Assembly (NCBI GenBank): GCA_944322755.1
Contig: CALUPY010000001.1
Coordinates: forward strand, 62,001 to 126,000
Length of the DNA: 64,000 nucleotides
Source of the DNA: Candidatus Gastranaerophilales bacterium
GTDB taxonomy: Bacteria > Cyanobacteriota > Vampirovibrionia > Gastranaerophilales > Gastranaerophilaceae
Direction of reading: 5' to 3'
The notes beneath the pieces were generated by a model. It had not been told where the DNA came from. It saw nothing but the letters and a program-made list of their open reading frames with translations, and did no database searches. Shown piece after piece: positions 41,552 to 48,820 of this stretch (position 1 is the first letter of the stretch; every line of letters starts with the position of its first letter). A program made the position numbers and the translations under genes.

Positions 41552-42499
41552 ATGAAAATACCGTCTATCCGAAACATTAAATTTAACCTTAATTCTTGTC
41601 TGCAAAAACTGAGGATATATTCTGCAGGCAATTTTAATGATTATGAAAAACTGATTAAGAAGTCATCATTAAGCAAGGATATATTTTATCGGAAAAATTA
41701 TTCAGAATTGATTTTACATGTTCCTGTTCAGCCGGGTGATACCTTTATATATCACAAGCTTCTGAAAAATATCAATCAATTTACTAACAAGGATTATGAC
41801 TTAATGACCAAAGATGAAATCAGGGCATTTCGTGCAAATATGAGCGTCCAAACAGCACAGAATGCAGAAACAGTAGTAAATGCAGCAAAGCTTGTAAAAC
41901 AAATATTAGATGAAAAATACGGAGAAGGAAATTATGTATTTATATCAGTAGGACGTTCTTTTTCTACTCTGGCAAAGTGTCTGGAATATATGGGTAACGA
42001 AACTAGATATATCCCCTTTTCCGGTGCTTCAGGTATTACAGAAAAAAGTTCTGTTCAAAAAATACTTCATCAAGCCGGTTTTCAAAAATATTTAGATTTT
42101 TTAGACAAACAGGGTCTGTCTGCAAAAACAGTAAAGAATTCTTCAAAATATTATCTTTTTTGTGATTATGTCCAAACCGGAAACAGCCTGAGTACATTTA
42201 AAAAAATTTTGACAGATAAGTCTGTTGGACTTCAGTCTCCAAATGTATTATTTCTAAAACTCAATAAAATATTATGCAGTGTTGCAGACTGTCTTCCTGA
42301 TGAATTTCTCTTCCTTAATTCCAGACTTATGGATATGGAATGGCAGCTTGCAACGCAAAGATTCGACGTATATTCCAGCATAAAGTATTTAGAGTGTACA
42401 CGGCTTAAAGATATAGCCTCTGCAGTGAATCAACCTCTTAATGATAAAGCAAAAAATATGCAGTTTTGTATTTTAGACATTTTACATTCAAATAAATAA
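41552..42499 (+). CDS. Phosphoribosyltransferase-like protein, paralogue A
   Basis: I recognise no described family. The 315-residue protein is homologous to the one at 47188-48129. Both carry a segment of the type ILDEKYGEGNYVFISVGRS...LAKCLEYMG, then PFSG..., then 'YLFCDYVQTGNSLSTFKKIL', and end with an ILDIL/VIDCI segment. The DYVxTG/SGxSL loop resembles the PRPP-binding loop of type I phosphoribosyltransferases, with the VGRS turn as a possible pyrophosphate loop. Function is an inference. I start at ATG 41552, not the TTG at 41540. The N-terminus is polar and basic (MKIPSIRNIKFNLN) and resembles leaders of neighbouring proteins. Confidence 0.65.
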   Translation: MKIPSIRNIKFNLNSCLQKLRIYSAGNFNDYEKLIKKSSLSKDIFYRKNYSELILHVPVQPGDTFIYHKLLKNINQFTNKDYDLMTKDEIRAFRANMSVQTAQNAETVVNAAKLVKQILDEKYGEGNYVFISVGRSFSTLAKCLEYMGNETRYIPFSGASGITEKSSVQKILHQAGFQKYLDFLDKQGLSAKTVKNSSKYYLFCDYVQTGNSLSTFKKILTDKSVGLQSPNVLFLKLNKILCSVADCLPDEFLFLNSRLMDMEWQLATQRFDVYSSIKYLECTRLKDIASAVNQPLNDKAKNMQFCILDILHSNK

Positions 42500-42591
42500 T
42501 ATTGTGATGCAGCTGCTTTTTCTTCACATATAAAGTCTGGAGTGTTGAGGATTTTTTCTCTTAGTTTCAAATAGATACTAAAAGTTAATAA

Positions 42592-42615
42592 AAAACCGGA
42601 CTTTTGTCCGGTTTT
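42592..42615 (-). terminator. Bidirectional intrinsic terminator
   Basis: AAAACCGGAC (42592-42601) and GTCCGGTTTT (42606-42615) form a ten-pair stem with a TTTT loop. The minus-strand reading continues into a T run, which ends the AIM24 gene; the plus strand also ends in T residues and can serve the gene ending at 42499. Confidence 0.9.
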
Positions 42616-42631
42616 ATAGGTACTTTCTGGT

Positions 42632-43339
42632 TTATTCTGCGCTAATCATAGGTGCAACAATACTTCCCGGCTGAACAATTACAAAACCGTCTCCTTCAAA
42701 TTTCATTTGAATTGAATCACCGCTGCCTCTGCCCAGCAGCGTTTTTACGGAAATATCTGTTTTGAATCCTGTTTTTAAACCCGAAGACCATGCTACTGTT
42801 GCAGATGGATCTGTCATAACCGGGCAACCCTGAGTAACTTTGAGTGTCATCGGTTCATACATAGTGGTAATTGCAAGCATTCCGCTACCTTTAATTTCAA
42901 TATTCGTGAGTCCGCCTGCCATCATTGATGCAAGTTTCATTAATTTTATATCCCATTTCAGTGAAGGTTCAAAAGCAAGAACATTTGACCCGTTTACAAA
43001 AAGGCTGTCATTCTGCAAATTAAGTATAGAAATTTTCTTTCCTTCATCCGCTATATAAACTTTTCCTGTTCCTTGTGCTTTTACAAGATTTCCGCCTTCT
43101 CCGGTGACAAATCTTTTCATCACTGTTTTTATTCCATGCTCAAAAAGATCTTCCATCGTAAATTTAACTTCGCCTGTATATGCAATCATAGCGCCCTTTT
43201 TTATCCAGGCTAAATTGTTGGATAAATTAATTTCCATAATACGGGCTGTTTCCTGTTCGAAAAAACCTTCGTTTCTGTCTTGTTGGGAAGTAGAGTTTAC
43301 AAATTCTTCAATACTGTACCTTGTGATTCCTGTTGACAT
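42632..43339 (-). CDS. AIM24 (TIGR00266)-family protein
   Basis: The 235-residue protein belongs to the AIM24 family, which has a beta-sandwich fold of unknown biochemical role; a mitochondrial homologue affects inner-membrane organisation. Family-like segments are 'NNLAWIKKGAMIAYTGEVKF', 'GEGGNLVKAQGTGKVYIAD', 'VLAFEPSLKWDIKLM', 'IEIKGSGMLAITTMYEPMTLKV' and 'DSIQMKFEGDGFVIVQPG'. Start 43339 is chosen over the upstream ATG because CAGGAG precedes it at the right distance. It is a single-gene unit ending at a strong terminator. Confidence 0.88.
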   Translation of the reverse strand: MSTGITRYSIEEFVNSTSQQDRNEGFFEQETARIMEINLSNNLAWIKKGAMIAYTGEVKFTMEDLFEHGIKTVMKRFVTGEGGNLVKAQGTGKVYIADEGKKISILNLQNDSLFVNGSNVLAFEPSLKWDIKLMKLASMMAGGLTNIEIKGSGMLAITTMYEPMTLKVTQGCPVMTDPSATVAWSSGLKTGFKTDISVKTLLGRGSGDSIQMKFEGDGFVIVQPGSIVAPMISAE

Positions 43340-43401
43340 ATAAATCTCCTGTTTTGTATACAAATTTATTCTATCATTTTGAAAGAAAATTTGTAAATAT
43401 T

Positions 43402-44280
43402 TTATTCCTTTTTTCTTGTAATAATAAGAATTACACCGGTTAAAATAAGTACAATGCCGCTAACGATTCTATATGTTAATTGCTCATGAAAAATTAAAAC
43501 TCCGAAAAATATTGCTGTTAATGGCTCAAGTGCACCAAGGATAGCAGTTGTAGTTGAGCCCACAAGTTTTATTGAAACAGTAATTGTTTCAAGTGAAATA
43601 ATTGTCGGAAATATTGCAAGTGCAATTGTATAAAACCAGAGAACGGGTTTTTCAGGTATTTGAAGCACTGTACAAAATTTTAGATTGTAAATGTATACAA
43701 GCAGCCCGAAAAGCATTACATAAAAACTCATTTTTGCCCGGTGAACATGCCGTATTGATTTTATATTTTTCACCCCCACTATGTATAGTGCATATAATAA
43801 AGCAGAAAGGAGTACAATAATGACACCATGTGTATTAAGTGTTGTACCTGATTTACCGTGGTATAAGAGGGCTATACCTACGGATGTTAAAAGAATAGAG
43901 GTGATGGTTGTTTTTGTTATTTTTTCTTTAAAAAATATCGCCATAATGACAGCTACAATTACCGGATATATAAATAAAATCGTACAGGCAATACCTGCTT
44001 CGATATATTTAAAAGCCGCAAAAAGAGTCAGTGATGACAGTGAAAAAAATAATGCAAGAATAAAAATGGGAATAAATTCTTTTTTTGTTAAATGCAAAGA
44101 AACTTTTTTGAAAAATTTAAGCCAAATACCATAAATAATTACAGCCAGTGCATATCTGTAAAATAAAACCGAATTGACGCCAATGCCTGCGGCAAACAAA
44201 GGCAGCGCAAAAAGAGGGTTGGTTCCATAGCTTGCAGCTGCTACTGCTCCGTTTAAAATTCCTATTGCTTTTCTTTTCAT
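43402..44280 (-). CDS. DMT-superfamily (EamA) transporter
   Basis: The 292-residue integral membrane protein has about ten helices in two EamA repeats. The first runs from 'GILNGAVAAASYGTNPLFALPLFAAG' to 'TSVGIALLYHG', the second from 'GVIIVLLSALLYALYIVGVKNI' to 'IVLILTGVILIITRKKE', with the characteristic 'ALEPLTAIFFGVLIFHEQLT' in the ninth helix region. The family exports amino acids, drugs or nucleotide sugars; the substrate here is not predictable. It lies between the AIM24 gene (same strand) and the CheR-like gene, 77 bases from each roughly. Confidence 0.9.
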   Translation of the reverse strand: MKRKAIGILNGAVAAASYGTNPLFALPLFAAGIGVNSVLFYRYALAVIIYGIWLKFFKKVSLHLTKKEFIPIFILALFFSLSSLTLFAAFKYIEAGIACTILFIYPVIVAVIMAIFFKEKITKTTITSILLTSVGIALLYHGKSGTTLNTHGVIIVLLSALLYALYIVGVKNIKSIRHVHRAKMSFYVMLFGLLVYIYNLKFCTVLQIPEKPVLWFYTIALAIFPTIISLETITVSIKLVGSTTTAILGALEPLTAIFFGVLIFHEQLTYRIVSGIVLILTGVILIITRKKE

Positions 44281-44357
44281 GATTATCTATGTCCGGCAGA
44301 TGTTATTGAATTATAAAATTACAATAAATTTGGGCAAATGTAAATTATCCGGGTAAA

Positions 44358-45161
44358 TTAACAAATATATGTTTTAGTATAAGGAAATGCATTTTTTTCA
44401 TAAATTATAGAAAACTCAGGATTGCACACAAAGCCTGCATCATACAAATTTTGTGTTGCAAAAGCACCGTCTGAATTATCATAGTTTCCGACTATTACAG
44501 CAGAATTTTTTCCGAGTTTTTTATACAATTCATTAGCGAGCTTTATTCTTTTATCCTCTCCTCGCAAATACGGCCAGAAGTTTCTGGCAAGGATTATTGT
44601 ATTATCCGGATTTATTATTTTACATTTTTCTGCGGCATCCCCTACACTAAATTTCACTTTATCCCTGATTATAGGCTTTACCTGCATTAAACAGTCAAAT
44701 AATATATCCATATCTTTTATGTACTCAGGCTCTGAGTATGCTATATCAAAATATTTGCCAATCCTGCCATTTGTGTGGAGATTGATTGCGTCTATATCTT
44801 CATCCATAATAGGCAAATAACCGTCTTTTGCCATTCTGATAATTTTTTCGTCATAATCAGAAGCAATGATGGGGAAATATCTTTCAGCCTCTTTTTCACC
44901 AAGCTTTTCTATTAGTTTTATAGCAAGTGAATATGGCTCATCACCTGCAGAAGATGCTAAACAATATATATTTACTCTATCTGTATTTTTGAATTTTTTA
45001 TTAAGATAATCAACAAATTTATCCCAGTTTCTGATGTCTTGACGAAACATTGAGGTGTCATTTCTGTATATAAATTTCCCGGAATTATCTTTTACATCTC
45101 TACAGCATGATGAAAAATTCGGGCTGTTTTTATAATTTATATTACTTAAATTTATTTGCAT
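44358..45161 (-). CDS. CheR-like SAM-dependent methyltransferase
   Basis: The 267-residue product matches the catalytic domain of protein-glutamate methyltransferases. 'FRQDIRNWDKFVDYL' is followed by 'NIYCLASSAGDEPYSLAIKLIE' (residues 64-85, corresponding to the CSTGEEPYSLA signature), 'PIIASDYDEKIIRMAKDGYLP', and 'DNTIILARNFWPYLR' (equivalent of the D.I.CRNVL.Y motif). The N-terminal CheR helical domain is replaced by a short polar leader (MQINLSNINYKNSPNFSS), so it is a single-domain version. No chemotaxis genes are present, so its target is probably not a chemoreceptor. Start 45161 is chosen because the longer frame has an implausible hydrophobic extension. It is divergent from the AAA+ gene. 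Confidence 0.82.
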   Translation of the reverse strand: MQINLSNINYKNSPNFSSCCRDVKDNSGKFIYRNDTSMFRQDIRNWDKFVDYLNKKFKNTDRVNIYCLASSAGDEPYSLAIKLIEKLGEKEAERYFPIIASDYDEKIIRMAKDGYLPIMDEDIDAINLHTNGRIGKYFDIAYSEPEYIKDMDILFDCLMQVKPIIRDKVKFSVGDAAEKCKIINPDNTIILARNFWPYLRGEDKRIKLANELYKKLGKNSAVIVGNYDNSDGAFATQNLYDAGFVCNPEFSIIYEKNAFPYTKTYIC

Positions 45162-45283
45162 AACTAGATAATGCAGAAAAAATTCAAAAATTGACTGTTT
45201 ATTACAAATTGTTAATCCAAAGTGTTTATAATACAAAAAAATATTTTTTTCTTTTTTGTATAATTAGCAAAGAGAGCAATTCG

Positions 45284-46834
45284 ATGAAAATAATAAATAC
45301 TGCAAGTTATACAAATACCTTCAATACTTCAATTTCTTCTACAGATTCCTTTAGATTAAATGATAATTGTCTTGGAAATAACGATAAAAAAAATATATCA
45401 AATCCTTCAAAAAAAATATTTCCATATGAAAACATAATTTCTTTGAATAATATTTCTTTTCATGGACTTTTTGACAAAAAAATTTCGAATAAGGATGAAC
45501 TGGATGCGGAGATTCGATTCAACTCAGTGCTTCCTCATCTGCAAAAAGACAGCATACTTATATATGCCGAAGATTTAGAAACTGCATCACAGCTTTTAAT
45601 GCAAAATCTGCCTTTTATCGATTTTCCTTTGAATAACATTTATTTTGTTAAAAATAAACTCAATACAGCTTCTTTTGCTGTCTTTAAAGACAAGGACAAC
45701 AAATTCAAAATTTTCAAACTACATATGCTCCATAATGTGGTTCTCCTTAACGGCGGGAAAGAAGAGTACGGAAAAAATATTGATAAAGAATATTTAAAAA
45801 CTGCAGACGAGCCTGTTGAACTAAAAGACGGAGCCTATATAAAATACGGTTTTTACAAAGAGGAAAGCTTTATAAAAACAGATTTTGCGCCAAAAAATTC
45901 AGAATCGTTTTTTTTAAATGAAGTACAGAAAATTTCTTATTTTGGCAGCAAGGAAAATATAAAAAAATTTAATGCATCAATTTTAATGAATCTTTATCAG
46001 TCTTCACAGCCGGCTGTAACAGAAAGAAAACTTATGTTCAAAGATATAGGAGGACAGGATAAAAATATAAAAATACTTGAAGAAAATGTAGTCTTTCCTG
46101 TAAAGTACCCTCAGTTCTATAAAAATTTCAGATTGAATAAAGGTATACTTCTTGCCGGACCTCCAAGGTGCGGAAAAACCCTGCTGGCTTTGGCACTCGC
46201 AAACGAGCTTGGTATAAATTTTATAAAGCTTTCTGCAGACGACCTCACTCATGCAAATGTCGGTAAAACTGAAGAAAACTGGCGACGGGTTTTTGACTCA
46301 GCAAGAAAAAATCAGCCGGCTTTAATTTTTATTGATGAATTTGATGCGATAGCAAAGCATCGCACAGGCGGAGATATGGCTCGTTATCAGGATAATGTCG
46401 TTAACCAGCTTCTTTCTCTATTGAGTGATTTAGAAAAAAGTGATGATACTGTTTTTGTTATTGCAGCCACAAACAGAAAAGATATGATAGACAATGCATT
46501 GCTGCAGCCCGGACGATTCGGTTTAATTCTGAATGTAGAAAGGCCAGATTTTTTAGGAGTAAAGGACATTTTCAAAATTCATAGCGAGGGAAAACCGATA
46601 GATTCTAATATTAATGTTGATAAAATTTGTAAGATAATGTTTGAAAATGAATTTAGCGGCTCTGATATTGCGGAGACCTTTTCTGTTGCTCATTCCTGTG
46701 CTTTAGAAAGAACCGGAATATATGAAAAAATGAGAAAAGGTATTGTGCAAAACGAAGATTTCAACAACTTTAAATTAACAGAAGGTGATCTTTTTTCTGC
46801 TATTCAAAAAATTGCTGCTCAAAAACTAGTTTAA
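45284..46834 (+). CDS. AAA+ ATPase of the FtsH/Cdc48-like class with unknown N-domain
   Basis: The 516-residue protein has a polar N-terminal leader (about 1-60, with 'NISFHGLFDKK'), a unique domain (about 60-240), and one AAA+ module. Walker A is 'GPPRCGKT' at 292-299, Walker B is 'LIFIDEFD' at 347-354, sensor 1 is 'VIAATNRKDMID', and the second-region arginine box is 'LLQPGRFG'. The phrase 'FKDIGGQDKNIKILEENVVFPVKYP' is typical of classical AAA (Cdc48, FtsH, proteasomal) modules. There is no protease or transmembrane domain, so it likely unfolds or remodels a protein. It begins after AGAGAGCAATTCG at 45284. The CheR-like methyltransferase is divergent and could be functionally linked. Confidence 0.85.
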   Translation: MKIINTASYTNTFNTSISSTDSFRLNDNCLGNNDKKNISNPSKKIFPYENIISLNNISFHGLFDKKISNKDELDAEIRFNSVLPHLQKDSILIYAEDLETASQLLMQNLPFIDFPLNNIYFVKNKLNTASFAVFKDKDNKFKIFKLHMLHNVVLLNGGKEEYGKNIDKEYLKTADEPVELKDGAYIKYGFYKEESFIKTDFAPKNSESFFLNEVQKISYFGSKENIKKFNASILMNLYQSSQPAVTERKLMFKDIGGQDKNIKILEENVVFPVKYPQFYKNFRLNKGILLAGPPRCGKTLLALALANELGINFIKLSADDLTHANVGKTEENWRRVFDSARKNQPALIFIDEFDAIAKHRTGGDMARYQDNVVNQLLSLLSDLEKSDDTVFVIAATNRKDMIDNALLQPGRFGLILNVERPDFLGVKDIFKIHSEGKPIDSNINVDKICKIMFENEFSGSDIAETFSVAHSCALERTGIYEKMRKGIVQNEDFNNFKLTEGDLFSAIQKIAAQKLV

Positions 46835-46850
46835 CAAATACATCCAATGT

Positions 46851-47075
46851 CTAGTCATCGTTAAAAACCAGAAGTTTTTCTATTTTGATATTTAGAAAAT
46901 TTGCTAGTTCAAGCACCTTTGCCAGAGACATATTTGCTTTTCCTCCCTCTATGTTTGCTACATAATTCTGGGATACATCCATAATTTCCGCAAGTTGTTC
47001 CTGAGTCAAATCCTGTTTTATCCGTTCAATTTTGACATTTTTACCGAATTTTTTCAGAAGCGTTTTTTTGTCCAT
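46851..47075 (-). CDS. XRE-family DNA-binding protein
   Basis: This 74-residue protein is almost entirely one Cro/cI-type helix-turn-helix: 'IKQDLTQEQLAEIMDVSQNYVANIEGGKANMSLAKVLELANFLNI'. It lacks a ligand or peptidase domain and likely acts as a small dimeric repressor. It starts 113 bases from the divergent paralogue B at 47188 and may regulate it, or the AAA+ gene ending 17 bases from its stop. No toxin-antitoxin partner is evident. Its mRNA has no clear Shine-Dalgarno. Confidence 0.9.
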   Translation of the reverse strand: MDKKTLLKKFGKNVKIERIKQDLTQEQLAEIMDVSQNYVANIEGGKANMSLAKVLELANFLNIKIEKLLVFNDD

Positions 47076-47187
47076 AATTTATAAGTGTATAAATATTGAT
47101 TTATATATAATAACAAACAAATTGTATAATATGAGCATAAATAAAACAATAGAGCAATTTTTCATCTTCTCATGTTTTGCCATAAAT

Positions 47188-48129
47188 ATGAAAATAAATA
47201 TTATAAATTTACCACTTTATTATCAAATACAGAATAAAAATACAACGAAAAAATCCCAAACCTCTTTTGGTTGTGACACTGTTTCGTTCTCCAGAAAAAT
47301 TTCTGATATCCCAAAATATGAACGGCATGGAGGCTGGTGTGAACTTTTCTATAAAAGAGAAGAAATAGAAAAACAGGCTGTTCAGAATGTACCTTCGCTA
47401 AAAAACAAAACATTCGGACTTGATGAATATGAGAAATTAACGGAAAAAGAAAAAGATTATTTAAGAAATATTATTGATTTGCCGTACCTAAAATATACAG
47501 ACAGAAGTAATAAGGAAAGAACAATAGAAAATGATATGCTGTTTTTTGTAAAAACATCTTATATTTTAAAAAATATTCTGGATGAAAAATATCCTGACGG
47601 GTGGACTTTTGTTGCAATTGGCGGTTCTTGCGCATTATTTGCAAAAATTTTGGAATATATGGGTGCTGATTCCGTAATAGTCCCGTTTTCAAAAAGGATA
47701 ACATCGGAAAAAAACTATTACAAAATAGATTTTAATAAATATTTTGATGACATTGATTTTACTAAAGATAAATTACAAGACAAAAAACAGATTCTTTATG
47801 TGGATTATGTCAGCAGCGGAAAAACTTTGAATTTGTTTGATAATATTTTAAAATCAACAGAACGAAAAAAAGAAAATGATATTTTATTGAATTTTTCTGA
47901 TTTGTTTGAGGGCGCAATAAATTATGATGAAAAAGAATTGTTAGATGATTGGTTTTTTAACTGTTTTCAAATAAAATCATATGCGCCATGTCCGAATATG
48001 AATGATGTTAGTATGTACCTAAAAGCAAATAAATTAAACAAAAATTTTGAATGGAACTTTACGACAAAACTCATGAATTTTGCCGTTATAGACTGTATAA
48101 CAGAATGGAAAAAACACGGATGGCTGTGA
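47188..48129 (+). CDS. Phosphoribosyltransferase-like protein, paralogue B
   Basis: Homologous to the protein at 41552-42499 over the central 150 residues: 'NILDEKYPDGWTFVAIGGSCALFAKILEYMG', then 'VPFSKRI', then 'ILYVDYVSSGKTLNLFDNIL', and a C-terminal 'FAVIDCI'. The DYVSSGKTL loop resembles the PRPP-binding loop of phosphoribosyltransferases, so a Rossmann-like nucleotide or PRPP-binding fold is possible. Upstream frames extend to 47131 and 47032. I chose 47188 because TATAAT at 47125-47130 would start transcription downstream of the ATG at 47131, and because this N-terminus (MKINIINLPLYYQIQ) matches the shared leader type. Size is 313 residues. Function unknown. Confidence 0.6.
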   Translation: MKINIINLPLYYQIQNKNTTKKSQTSFGCDTVSFSRKISDIPKYERHGGWCELFYKREEIEKQAVQNVPSLKNKTFGLDEYEKLTEKEKDYLRNIIDLPYLKYTDRSNKERTIENDMLFFVKTSYILKNILDEKYPDGWTFVAIGGSCALFAKILEYMGADSVIVPFSKRITSEKNYYKIDFNKYFDDIDFTKDKLQDKKQILYVDYVSSGKTLNLFDNILKSTERKKENDILLNFSDLFEGAINYDEKELLDDWFFNCFQIKSYAPCPNMNDVSMYLKANKLNKNFEWNFTTKLMNFAVIDCITEWKKHGWL

Positions 48130-48233
48130 TGTTTTTCAATTGATTAGCAAAATTCTGCGATAAGAAACGTAATCAGAAAAATAATACTTTGAAACATAAA
48201 ATAAGGATATAATGAACGAATCTGACGCTGGAT

Positions 48234-48620
48234 TTAGGCAATATAATTCAATTTGTTTCCAACATTTGGATTGTTCGATTTCAGGCTTTGAGCTTTTGCT
48301 TTTATGCATCTTGCTTCTGCTGCAACTTTGTAATCCTGAGAAGACGGATCTGACGGCGCCATTGCAGAATTGATTACAGTATCTGCATGTTGAATAGTTT
48401 TATCAGGGTTTGTCGGATCGAGTTTAGGCATTTGTATGGAAACGTGTCCGCCCACCGGTATTCCTTCGCTGTTTTTTTCAATTACAATTGAACCGCCAAA
48501 AGAACCTGCGGCCCTTTTGTGAGCAAGTTCATGTGCATAAATTTCATCATATCTTTGTTTAATGAAATTCTGTTTTTGTTGGGCATACAAATTATTCATT
48601 GAGCCAAAGGAATTAATCAT
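48234..48620 (-). CDS. SprA/CJM1_0395-type putative metalloprotease
   Basis: The 128-residue protein has the HExxH zinc motif HELAH (residues 30-34) followed by 'GSFGGSIVIEKNSEGIPVGGHVSIQMPKL' and 'AMAPSDPSSQDYKVAAEARCI', as in the SprA-related putative metalloprotease family (larger members also contain AHE...H and the GGE/GGH loop). It is a minimal version with little more than the catalytic domain and lacks a signal peptide. Substrate and activation are unknown. It starts after a weak ribosome-binding site and is convergent with paralogue B. Confidence 0.8.
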   Translation of the reverse strand: MINSFGSMNNLYAQQKQNFIKQRYDEIYAHELAHKRAAGSFGGSIVIEKNSEGIPVGGHVSIQMPKLDPTNPDKTIQHADTVINSAMAPSDPSSQDYKVAAEARCIKAKAQSLKSNNPNVGNKLNYIA

Positions 48621-48820
48621 TTTTCCAACCCCCTTTTACGACCTACATTATACTACAAAACTAGTAAGGTTTCAATATTGCGTATTGTTTTTATTTAAGT
48701 AAAGAAATGTAAAAACAGTAATAAATTATGCGCCTAAACTATATAAAAAAAATATACTAAATGCTAAGATAAATTTAATGGTTAGTATAATTTTATAAAA
48801 AGGTAAAAAGAGGTAAATTT

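Noticed and set aside
46851-47075. XRE protein as the antitoxin of a toxin-antitoxin pair
   Set aside because: The neighbours are a 516-residue AAA+ protein and the PRTase-like paralogue B on the other strand; no small toxin gene is present.
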